Source of the DNA: Aricia agestis
Taxonomy: Eukaryota; Arthropoda; Insecta; Lepidoptera; Lycaenidae
Length of the DNA: 64,000 nt
NCBI RefSeq assembly: GCF_905147365.1
Contig: NC_056412.1
Span: forward strand, 15,802,001-15,866,000
Reading direction: 5' to 3'
Part shown: positions 56,301 to 64,000 of the stretch, one piece after another
How the letters are laid out: each line of letters begins with the position of its first letter
How positions within the stretch are numbered: the stretch's first letter is position 1
Notes under the pieces: model-generated
What the model saw: only the letters and a program-made list of their open reading frames with translations
The model's database searches: none
What the model was told of the DNA's origin: nothing
Position numbers and translations under genes: made by a program

Positions 56301-57182
56301 AGACGATTAAGCATTCTCAATGACAAAATTAAAATACTTTAAATCGTTTCAGCGCCTGTTTAATATTGACGCAGCCTTTGATGCGCGCCCGCTGAACTTT
56401 GTCAGGCGCAACATTTTTTAACTAACATCGAATTTAATAAATTCAGCGGCATGAAATACTTTTCCAAATTTTTTAGACGGGACTAAAGGCTTTTAATATT
56501 AATACCGTCGACGTATACTCACGTAACTCTATCTCCTTCTATAAAAAATATATAATGTGACTGAACGTTTTTTGTATGACTAACTTGAATAGTAGATCAT
56601 TTTCAACTAGATGGGACTACGTTGCGCCGTGATAAGTATCGCGCGGCAACCGTACATATTTCCGCAAAAAAACTATCCTATGTCCTTTCCTGGGATGCAA
56701 TTAAGTATCTCTATAGCGAATTTCATTAGAATCTAGCTATAGAGTATATATAGAGTCAATTCAGGCCGCAACGTGAGATGTAGATGTATTTCTAAAGTAC
56801 TGAATTGACAAATTTCGTGAGTGTGAGACGCTTGTGGTGAGACGTCTTGCAAATCTGTCAAATCCATACAAATTTAGAAATGCATCTACGCGTCGCTTGC
56901 GGTCTGATTTGGGCCCTGTCTAAATTCTAAACACACCATGGCTTTGCGTTGCGGTCTGAACTCTGAATCGACCCTATGAGGTATTAATATGGATTAAAAA
57001 TCTTTAAGATGCCATACTGGAGTGGTCTCCCGTCCATCATCTTCGGCGTCGTCGCGGCGGTCGCCGGAACAGCCACTTTCCTCGTCCCTGACATAGACTC
57101 CACATCACTACCGGACACCGTGCACCAAGCTGAGGCCATCGGGATGAAAGACAAGAAGACAGATGTCATCTCGCGGTTATGA
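44142..57182 (+). CDS. SLC22-type organic cation/carnitine transporter-like protein (major facilitator superfamily)
   Basis: Common exons are 50842-50920, 52160-52260, 53622-53773, 54199-54807, 55466-55647 and 57009-57182 (stop TGA 57180). All have GT/AG borders and consistent phases. With first exon 47559-47728 the protein has 488 residues, with 44142-44305 it has 486. Marks of the family: FELACQDW before TM2; DRFGRK (residues 116-121) in the TM2-TM3 loop; GDSCLP near TM4; ESPRWL (228-233) after TM6; and ELFPTYTRN (about 400-408) in the C-terminal half. The first extracellular loop is only about 45 residues with CADGNSSVCGGC (a possible glycosylation site NSS), much shorter than the ~100 residues of typical SLC22 members. 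The likely role is uptake of small organic ions across the plasma membrane; the substrate cannot be told. AATAAA lies at 57200-57205. Confidence 0.88.
44349..44582. mobile_element. 234-bp near-perfect hairpin MITE in the transporter intron
   Basis: The left arm from aattaaactttttaaacggg to cgtggtcacgaggggactca is mirrored to aaaaagtttaatt with no mismatch that I can see. The arms are about 115 bp and the loop is minimal (ggggactcagtcccc). It lies just after exon 1a, in the sense of the transcript. Confidence 0.85.
44583..44972 (+). mobile_element. 'gggttccgta' lepidopteran repeat, complete copy
   Basis: Starts attagggttccgtatccaaa, has gtctgtctgtctgtctccag and ggctgtatctcaagaaccac, and ends gtgtgcgagtccgactcgca then cttggccgattttt. 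It directly abuts the hairpin MITE. Confidence 0.65.
45288..45465 (+). mobile_element. RTE-like LINE 3-prime tail
   Basis: actagctgtcccggcaaagt at the left; acaaaatttcatgagaatcg, gtcaagccgtttcggaggag and acgagaattttgtatattag at the right. This is the common lepidopteran tail. Related remains: 47090-47165 (left part) and 62440-62590 (right part). Confidence 0.6.
45470..47090. other. Intron DNA of the transporter gene
   Basis: No coding exon found. It holds a repeat fragment at 45726-45905 (ttgtccgcggacccctgggg, a hairpin-like word) and AT-rich sequence. A 74-codon ORF at 46408 is judged chance. Confidence 0.5.
47559..47728 (+). CDS. Alternative first exon 1b of the SLC22-like gene
   Basis: ATG at 47559, MTASVYSERKVLDDVLDEFG, ending in AAATACAG before gtattt, phase 2, as in exon 1a. 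TM1 is TLALLIIFVSITNSIFSTNY. It is the exon nearest to common exon 2 (3.1 kb). A-rich sequence precedes the ATG. Both first exons would need their own promoters. Confidence 0.8.
48022..48315. mobile_element. hAT-type MITE with exact 8-bp target duplication and a 22-G run
   Basis: Ends CAGGGCCCGATCTAAGG and (inverted) CAGGACCCGATCTAGCC. The octamer tctatgga flanks it exactly at 48014-48021 and 48316-48323. G occupies 48037-48058 without interruption. It lies in the intron after exon 1b. Confidence 0.88.
48600..48665 (+). mobile_element. tRNA-like SINE head fragment
   Basis: gcccttgactcagaggtcgt and gagttcgattaccgcgttgg recall the B-box region of the SINE at 24350. The body is missing. Confidence 0.4.
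48670..50840. other. Intron DNA of the transporter gene
   Basis: No coding exon. A fragment at about 49475-49555 (tagccgccaaggtcgtaata and its partial mirror cgccaaggtcggatattc) may be a decayed MITE. Otherwise I see no clear structure. Confidence 0.45.
51085..51415. mobile_element. MITE, 'cggcatggtgtgtttagac' family, copy 2
   Basis: aaacacactaggccgaaaaa at the left and cgcctagtgtttagacacta at the right are inverted. gatgacacaccatgccgaaa occurs as in copy 3. Confidence 0.6.
52287..52467. mobile_element. MITE with agcgggcccc ends, copy 1
   Basis: agcgggcccctggacgatca at the left and cgtctaggggcccgct at the right are inverted, and the inner gcaatatcacacgcaatata and gaatacgtgatattgaac pair. 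Copy 2 is at 57640-57835. It lies directly after exon 3 of the transporter. Confidence 0.75.
52490..52650. mobile_element. MITE with ctctaacaa core palindrome
   Basis: ccgttttaagactcaaacgg and tcatttgagtctcacaacgg are inverted. The centre cctgctctaacaaacgtgaa mirrors gacgttgttagagctgg. Confidence 0.65.
53290..53370 (-). repeat. LINE-tail fragment 'gcgagtttcttacgcc' family, antisense
   Basis: cgcggcgtaagaaactcgca is the complement of the conserved word gcgagtttcttacgcc present at 54960 and 62080. Confidence 0.4.
53985..54095. mobile_element. MITE, 'ggcctgtttcaccactttc' family, diverged copy 2
   Basis: gggcatgtttcataattccc at the left and aggaagtggtgaaagaggcc at the right; the order and spacing follow 27140-27279. 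It lies in the transporter intron before exon 5. Confidence 0.6.
54935..55065 (+). repeat. LINE/SINE tail, 'gcgagtttcttacgccgg' family, copy 1
   Basis: tggtaaaaagtggaacccgt, gcgagtttcttacgccggtt and cttctcgccggggtagttcc, ending near ctcagaaataaaaca. It matches 62035-62195. It lies in the transporter intron before exon 6; an inverted fragment (ggttcgggaactagcccggc) is at 55405-55440. Confidence 0.6.
55682..55862. mobile_element. MITE, 'cggcatggtgtgtttagac' family, copy 3
   Basis: gtctaaacacactatgctga at the left and cttcggcatggtttgtttag with ac at the right are inverted. gatgacacaccatgccgaaa is shared with copy 2. Confidence 0.7.
55885..56020. mobile_element. MITE with 'cagaccgcaacg' ends, copy 1
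   Basis: ggctcaaatcagaccgcaac at the left and cgttgcggtctaaattggcc at the right are inverted. gatgcatttctaaatt pairs with the inner right part. Confidence 0.6.
56605..56750 (-). mobile_element. LEP1-type fragment, reverse copy
   Basis: tgggactacgttgcgccgtg, cgcgcggcaaccgtacatat and ctatgtcctttcctgggatg follow the reverse order of the family. Confidence 0.5.
56755..56975. mobile_element. MITE with 'cagaccgcaacg' ends, copy 2
   Basis: gtcaattcaggccgcaacgt at the left, and both gcttgcggtctgatttgggc (56898) and gttgcggtctgaactctgaa (56947) at the right, as if two right ends lay in tandem. It ends 30 bp before the last transporter exon. Confidence 0.55.
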
Positions 57183-57199
57183 CATGAAGACGTATTATG

Positions 57200-57205
57200 A
57201 ATAAA
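57200..57205 (+). terminator. Polyadenylation signal of the SLC22-like gene
   Basis: AATAAA 18 bases after the stop codon; downstream sequence is T-rich (57238-57250). Confidence 0.6.
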
Positions 57206-57639
57206 ATATAATTTATAAAGATGAGTAGGTATTTTATATTATTTTTACTAGCCCATTAGCGTGAATTTTGAAGTCACTTTAAATCAACTTACCCTATAGC
57301 AGTGCCATCAGCATTAACTCGGCAGTGGACTGAACAGTACGACATCAAAGTCGGTAACCGGAGTCATTTTACACCAGGCGTGAGTTCTAAAATATAACCT
57401 AGTATACAGATCATGCAGTGCTCCTGACATCTTGAATCGTCGTATTGCAATGGTGTATCACTGATGAGACAAGTGTGACGTATTATAATTATCCCACCTA
57501 CCCTACCCAAAAAGTCATATTATAGTACGTCAATGCACGGGTGTATAATAATATTATATTGGAACAAAGCAATAGTATGGCGTCAATTCTACATAAGCAC
57601 TGACCAGTATGGTTATTCAGAACACACCCCTGTAAGCCG

Positions 57640-57835
57640 ACCCCTAGACGATCAATTATATTGTCAATATCACGCTTAATTTTTTTAAACAACTGTTCTA
57701 ATTATCAAATAAACTTATTTGACAATTAGATTGAAGGCGCACGATGTTCAATATAACCCTAGACGGTCAATGGTATAACGCATAATACGTGATATTGTTC
57801 AATATTATTGTAGGTCTGTAGGGACCCGCTAAAAG
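57640..57835. mobile_element. MITE with agcgggcccc-like ends, copy 2
   Basis: gccgacccctagacgatcaa at the left and tctgtagggacccgctaaaa at the right. The interior gtcaatatcacgct and tacgtgatattgttc pairs as in 52287-52467. Confidence 0.6.
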
Positions 57836-57839
57836 AATA

Positions 57840-59160
57840 ATTAACAAAGATTTCTGTAATAGCGAATCGGTACAGTAAAGGCTGATATTATTGCCCTGAT
57901 AAAATTGCCGTGCCAGATGGATTGTCGATGGCGACGCGGCGCCTAATGACGCCTTAATTGAAAGGCTCATTGCGCTACTAATTGCTATAGCAATTAAACT
58001 TCCCTATTTAACATGCACGGAACGAACCTTCAAAAGATTATTTCATATGGCAAACTTGGGTTTTGACGCGTGTACGAAGTATTTTAAAAGGCGTTGTAAG
58101 TACGCCGTAAGTATGTCTAACTAATGACTCCATTAGCAAAGATTTTAGAGGGAAGGGAAAATGCGGAAAATACTGCCACGTCGTGGAGACTTATAAGACT
58201 TGAAGGAATATGTTGTAAAAAAGCTAGCCGGTTTTTGAGAATTTTTAAAAGGAGTTTATCTATTTACACCGCTTTTGATGAACAAAGTTAAAACCTCAAC
58301 TGCTTTCCTTATAAATCTATTGTAACTAAAGGTATTAAGCATATAATAAAATACAGTATATGCCAATTATATTACTAGATAAAGGTTTAAAATACTGAAA
58401 TACTAAGTGATCAAATGGTTAGCCATGATGAGTTACAGCAAAACCTTGGTTACGACATACATCAGATTCCAAACTTCCCACAAAACTTCTATAGCTTTTA
58501 ATATTCAAATCGATGCGGCCTAAGTTACATTTAAATATTTATACATTATAACTATAGCCTACCAGATGTGGCATGTGTTTTTATCGTCGAGAGTGGCACG
58601 TGGCATGGCAATATATGGCACGTGGCATGGCGATATATGGCGATGTGGCATCAATGACTGCGGGGAACAGATTCAATATTTCGTCGGGGGAATCAAACGT
58701 GACAAGAATCTGTCTGTCAGCTGTATATTCGCAAAAGCTTATAGTGAGATATATCTCTACTATACATACAATGGCTTATTATAAAGTCGTCTATAGATTT
58801 GAATAGAGTTAAACCATTCCGATGGTTTTATTAAAAACATTCTGTAAATAAAACCATTCGAAAAATACTTTGTGATAATAAGTAGATATCAAAGGGTAGT
58901 TTACAAAAGATATCTATCAATATTAAATAGAAAATTAAAAATTAAATTAGTAATTATAGCTTTCCCTTACAAAATATACTACTAATTACTATGTAGTTAG
59001 AGATACATTTGGTAGTTTTCTTTTCAATATAGGTATTTCCACTAAAAATATAATTTACGCAACGTATAGACTGGATTTTTATATTATTATGGGTCCGTCT
59101 AAACGCGCGGTTTGGCGGCCCTGCACCGCGAGATCACAAGCGAATGTACCTATGTAAATT
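57840..59160. other. Intergenic DNA with a short tandem repeat
   Basis: No supported gene. A ~22-bp unit (gtggcatggcaatatatggc) is repeated about twice at 58598-58642; ORFs here arise from it. Confidence 0.5.
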
Positions 59161-59182
59161 ATAGCAGCGCGACCACGCGCTA

Positions 59183-59882
59183 TTTAAATAAATCGTTAAG
59201 TGCCTGACAGACGTACGAACTTAAAGTACGCGGGTTTTAAGAGGATACAACAGGGGCTAGAGAAATGAAAAAAAAGTACGTGTAATATCTATAGCTGTCT
59301 CCCTTACCTCAAGCCTATACCGCAGAACGCGATAGAGACAACTGCAGAAAATCCAGAAAATCAACGATTCGTTGTCCCCTGATTCCTTCTCCAAAACTTA
59401 ACCGATTTAAGTACTTTTTTCATTAAAGATTAAAAAGGGCTTGAGCTGTGTTCCTATGTTTTGCTTTTTTTTGTATAATCTAGCCAAATCTGTTTTCTGG
59501 ACGTTTAAACACAGCGGAAAATCTGGCCATTTTTTTGGGTTTTTGAACGTTCATATCTTATTTAATAATTAAATTATGAAAAAAAAGAAAACATAGGGAC
59601 ATTGTATTAGTGGCCGTAGATATTTAGGAAAAAAATTATAACTCTACTAGCATTATCCAGGGAGGAAACAGGGGACAACGTTTGTATGGAAAAAAGGGCG
59701 GTGTGGAATCCTCTTAAGTTCGCGAACTTACTCGGCTCGAGTCGGTGACACACGAGAATCGCTCACACTGGACTACCATGCCCCAGGCTCGCGCCTCTTT
59801 GCTGACACACAGCCCGCACAGGCGATTAAGATCGTCGAGCCGTAAGTCCGCGTACTCACTCGCACGTCTGTCACCCTTTACA
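59183..59882. mobile_element. MITE with 'cctgacagacgtacgaactt' ends, host of a nested TTAA MITE
   Basis: Left cctgacagacgtacgaactt with agtacgcggg and right gtccgcgtactcactcgcac followed by gtctgtcaccc are inverted. The unit is split by the element 59237-59717, after which the host sequence resumes (gttcgcgaacttactcggct). Confidence 0.6.
59237..59717. mobile_element. TTAA-type MITE (piggyBac-like target), copy 2, nested
   Basis: Left TTAAGAGGATACAACAGGGG and right GTGTGGAATCCTCTTAA: an intact TTAA on both sides. The body matches 37722-38213 with small insertions and deletions. Confidence 0.75.
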
Positions 59883-60329
59883 TACACTTGCTCGTGATCT
59901 TACGATGTAGCGGCCAAACGCATTTCAGCCCACTGTCTTCACAAAAATTTAATGTCGCTTCCAATATTTTGCCAGGCATACACAATATGTAGGTATCGTT
60001 GGCTGTGTAAATATTTTTAACACCAATAGCTTTCTCACAAATACGTTTAAATCATTTAATTAATGGAAGCAATCTGGAAACTCAGCTAAAGTTTATTGGA
60101 GATGGAGTACGAGCATGCTGCAGTGAGCGACTACGAACAACTTCGGTTTGCTGACTTCGGACTTTCCTGCTCTATCGTAGTTTTACCAAAATATATCGTA
60201 AACTAGACGTTGCCCGGGAATTTGTTTACGTTACCATACATTTTACCATGGTAAAATTGTATGTCTTAGGTACTCGAGAGCCTGTAGCCGAAACGTTTTC
60301 TTTATCGCTTCTTTATAGATACTCCGATC

Positions 60330-60538
60330 CAATGAGTTTCTAAAATACTAGAGTAGCAATGTCTTACAAAAGATTATCAGAAATGCGTAACCACTTTTTT
60401 GTTCAAAAGACAATGTCAAGTCATATATTCTTTATGTCATTATGTATGTGAGATATGCCTGCAGGCATCTTCGAAGTGGCAACGCGTTGCTACCGTAAAC
60501 TTCCAATCTAGTTACGTTAGTAACATAGAATATCATTG
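60330..60538. mobile_element. 209-bp hAT-type MITE, copy 2, nested in palindromic MITE A remains
   Basis: The octamer ctccgatc flanks it exactly at 60322-60329 and 60539-60546. The left flank tcgcttctttatagatactc and right flank ctccgatcaaaat with ttttgatcggcgatttta belong to the broken element around it. Differs from 39552-39760 by about four bases. Confidence 0.85.
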
Positions 60539-60574
60539 CTCCGATCAAAATATATTGTTTTGATCGGCGATTTT

Positions 60575-60835
60575 ACAGGGTATAACAAAACTAAGTAATA
60601 ATACTGTAGGGTGTGTACGTGTTCCTTGTAGAGAATTCACTGTCAAAGTAGCAGCGCTGAAAGACCAACATTTTTTTTCACTTTTGTATGGGCAAGCGCC
60701 TCAGCGTCACGAGTTTCTTCTACAAAAGTAAAAAAAAAATTGTTCTTTCAGCGTTGCAACTTTCACAGTGAACTCTCTACAAAGAACACATACATACCCT
60801 AAAATATTATCTCTTAGTTTTGTTACACCTTGTAT
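60575..60835. mobile_element. Palindromic MITE, 'ggtgtaacaaaactaag' family, copy 4
   Basis: acagggtataacaaaactaa at the left and ttagttttgttacaccttgt at the right; inner gcagcgctgaaagaccaaca and gttctttcagcgttgcaact pair. Confidence 0.75.
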
Positions 60836-61416
60836 AAAGTTGGTCAAAAAAGCAACAAAAGCCATAAATTTTACACAATGAAAATTTTCCATGTATATTT
60901 CAAAGAAAAACGTCGCAGAACCCGAAACGGATGTCAATTGTTTGCATAAATCGGTTTGCTTGCAGTGCTCTAAGTCGACCTGCAACAACTGTCCTTAAAA
61001 AGTGCCTTATAATTTGATTTGTGGTGATTGTGATTTTTTACTAATTAATATAATCCTTAATAATTAATATAAACCAAAAAATAAGTTCCTATGTTTAGAA
61101 AATATTTTTGTTAATTTTTTATAAAAAGTATAAGTATCCTACTTTGTAAGTCACTAAGGTTTTTGTAACATAAAAATTTATTTATAATAAATATAATTAT
61201 TTTTTTAATATCTTTATGTCATTTGAAAATATCCAAATAAAAAGACTGCAATTGACACCAGAATTAAACTTTATCGGTACATCAGGAGGCATTCAATATG
61301 GCATACGTATCCCATACGTACGTCAGTGGTAATGTAACTTAATTGCACGTCAGTGGTTAAGGGTTAAACTAATATTAAACGATCGCAGCCAGACTTGCAC
61401 GTAATCATGTATGCGC

Positions 61417-61603
61417 TTAGACTGATTTTCCTGTCACGCTGACTGCTCGCTGACTGTCGGCGCCGATACCGAAATGTATGAAATATCAGCGCAGAGCGCT
61501 ACGCGTTATTCAAAAACGTTTCCAACAATTTCATACATCTTGGGCCACCAGCGCCGACGCGACGGTGTGCGCGCAGTCAGCGTGACAGGAAAATCAGCCT
61601 TAA
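61417..61603. mobile_element. MITE with ~35-bp inverted ends
   Basis: ttagactgattttcctgtca, then cgctgactgctcgctgact at the left, and cagtcagcgtgacaggaaaa with tcagccttaa at the right. Inside, tcggcgccgatac and caccagcgccgacg also pair. Confidence 0.75.
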
Positions 61604-62034
61604 GTAGGCCTGCGTCCAAGCGACATTCGAGTGACGAGAATAAAGCCCTTGGTACGCTCGACGGAGTTAGATCACGGCATCAGACGAGCTTCGTCCGTCG
61701 AATGCCCGTCACGTCGCCGATTGAAACTAAGCCACATTGAGTTAGGGCGGTCTGAGACTTACATCTGTATCGATATTAAAAAGGGTTCCCTTTTTCGACG
61801 AGCTATTGATTAATAGTTTCACTATTGAAAAGAGATATCACATAAAATACAGCTTTTCCGGCGAACGTCGTAAGTTTTTCCGTATTTCCGTTATTCTTTA
61901 CATTGTAGGTCTATAGGTAAAGTTACGATATAGGCAAAAAGGATAGGAATATAAAGTGTGATACTGAAATGTGTGGTAGCGACATGAGATTTTTTAAAAA
62001 TATGTTATCTTTTCTTATCTCTTGTCATCTTAAA

Positions 62035-62195
62035 GCAAATTTTTTTCTCACTTTTTTTGGTAAAAAAGTGGGCGCCGTGCGAGTTTCTTACGCCGGTTCT
62101 TCTCGCCGGGTTAGTTCCCGGAATGGTGGTATACACCAGTAGTATCAACATTCTGAAAGCATTTTCCTAAAATCTATTCAGAAATAAGACAATTT
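62035..62195 (+). repeat. LINE/SINE tail, 'gcgagtttcttacgccgg' family, copy 2
   Basis: tttggtaaaaaagtgggcgc, gcgagtttcttacgccggtt and ctattcagaaataagacaat. Nearly the same order as 54935-55065. Confidence 0.6.
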
Positions 62196-62199
62196 TTAC

Positions 62200-64000
62200 T
62201 TTTTATTTTATTTTAACCTAAAGACTTGTTCATACAATGATTCACATCCACAGTAAAACTTAAGTGTTCCAATATTGTGACTCGAAAGAAATTAATTTTT
62301 TGCTTCTTTATATTGATTAAACTTTCTTAGAATATTTCTTTGTAATTTCAATTAGTGAAATAGGAGATTTGATTTCGTAGAAGCCAGTAATTACGAATAT
62401 TTTCTGGTAAAATTAATAAAGAATGATTTTTAACATGTATAGTAAGATTGGTGAGTAAATTGTTTTTATTATTAGCACTCCGACCGAACAGGACCCATAA
62501 AATGAGAACACAAAATTTCATCAAAATCAGTTCCACCGTTTCGGAGGAGCTTGTCAACAAACATAGCGACACTAAAATTTTATATTTCTAAACCTTTGCT
62601 AACAAAGGATATAAAACCATACGTTATATTTTGAGTCGTGTAAGCTAAAAGGGATAAAAATGTATTTTTTTGCATTACATTTGAGTACAAATAATACATT
62701 ACCGAGGTACACAGTAATTAGTGTAATGCACTACATTATCTCAGAGGCTTGCATACAGAACTGTGAAACGGCGCGTTGCGAAGCTGCGATGCCAAAATAA
62801 ATTATTCTTTGTAAAGATGATTACGATTGATATATTTTTCGACATCATGCTATTTTTAATATCCTTTTATCTGAAGTGGGTGTTAATTATTTAGCTACTG
62901 GATTTTTTAAATACCTTTGAAGTGGTTGAGATTATTTGGGAAAATGTTAACTAAACGGTCTCATTACACGTTTTTGCTTCGCGGCAAAAGCATTACAGAT
63001 GTTAAATATGCTATTTCATTCTAAAGGCTTAAACATCGTAATAGGGCATGCATATTCACATGAGAAAATGATAGAAAGAAAAACGTTGTGATACAGAAGC
63101 AGCGTTGCTATTACGTGCGTCTTAGGTTGTTCTGTGTGAAAATCAATGGTTATAGAGGAGACTCAATAGAAAAAAATACAAAAAAGAAAAATAAAGAGCA
63201 TGTTTGAGCCTGAGTTGAACCAAACTGTTGAACCCGACTAAAACATTTGAAATATTCATGCAACTTCTTTGTGTTTGGTATGCAATTGTGCTCATTCATT
63301 TCATTGTTCGGACTTAAAAAGATACATTTGTAACTTGTAAGGCTAGCTAGGTAGGTACTTTATTTACTTTGGAAGGTACCGCACTTTCTGCTGTAAAATA
63401 TTACAGTAATTGAATATTGAACTTCCTTCTTTTGAAAGTCGGTTAAAATGCTTTCTTGCAGATTTGTGACATAGAACCGGTGTCTTTTACTACTTTCATA
63501 CATTCTCTCACACATATCTGAGGCTTCCGTTGCGTACGCTGTGTAAACGGCATTATAACAAAAAGTGACTTGGACGTATCAACAGAAAGTAGTATTAAAA
63601 AAAAGGATTTAACTATAACATATGAAATTCAATAGAAATACCCTATTGAATTTCATATAAATATAAATGTTTGAATGCTACGATTTCACACACACACCAA
63701 ACTTATTTGGTGGATATTTTACAGTTCCGCACGGCTCCGGGCGTCAACTTCGCAAATTTACACGAAAATGTCAAACAAACACTCACTATTTACGCCCGCT
63801 GGATCTTTCATTATTCAAGAGCAACTTTTATTCACAATATTTTACGAATAATTACAGCATTTCACGCAACGATTGATGAAATAAATTTAATAAACAATTA
63901 GCGATGAAAGAAATATTACGAATTTCATGATAACCGAGTAAATGAATATTACTTTTGAGCAATAAATAATTGAAGAAGTGATTTTTACGTAGAATTTGCG
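62200..64000. other. Right-end intergenic DNA
   Basis: No supported gene. It has the right part of an RTE-like tail at about 62515-62590 (cagttccaccgtttcggagg) and a palindrome at 63623-63657 (arms atgaaattcaatag and ctattgaatttcat). The small ORFs at 63667-63901 have no recognisable motif. Confidence 0.5.

Overview
The window looks like nuclear DNA of a lepidopteran insect. It is AT-rich, its genes have introns with GT..AG boundaries, and most of it is small transposable elements of kinds typical of moths and butterflies: LEP1-type Helitron relatives, tRNA-derived SINEs, LINE 3-prime tails ending in the common lepidopteran 'ccggcaacgcacctgc ... catcaggtgacccgtttgc' sequence, RTE-like tails, and many palindromic or hAT-like MITEs. 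I see no prokaryotic operons, CRISPR arrays or rRNA genes. Family names come from memory of these families, not from a search.

Two host genes are convincing. (1) Positions 1-6859, minus strand, hold the first six or seven exons of a gene that runs off the left edge. The protein resembles the N-terminal part of the little elongation complex subunit ICE2/NARG2. (2) Positions 44142-57182, plus strand, hold an SLC22-type (organic cation/carnitine transporter-like) major facilitator gene: six common exons preceded by two alternative first exons (44142-44305 and 47559-47728) that encode paralogous first membrane segments. Its introns are full of MITEs, including a 234-bp near-perfect hairpin.

The most remarkable element is a DIRS-type tyrosine-recombinase retrotransposon at 7467-12769, coded on the minus strand. 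It carries gag, RT/RNase H and tyrosine recombinase sequences. It also keeps the inverted terminal repeats and an internal complementary region (7808-7940) that places the complements of the two outer ends side by side, as expected for replication through a circle. Its gag appears to be split by a spliceosomal-type intron (11762-12289) that contains about three 88-bp tandem repeats. The RT and the RT/recombinase junction carry frameshifts and one small deletion, so this copy is probably not autonomous.

Layout: 1-7000 ICE2-like gene with LEP1-type insertions in its introns; 7131-7258 hairpin MITE; 7467-12769 DIRS element; 12770-44100 about 31 kb with no convincing host gene, only a mosaic of MITEs, Helitron-like, SINE, LINE and hAT fragments, a THAP-like mini-ORF near 15.4 kb and an unrecognised 77-codon ORF near 36 kb; 44142-57182 transporter gene; 57200-64000 further MITEs, including nested insertions with clear target-site duplications. 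The two genes show no functional link that I can see.
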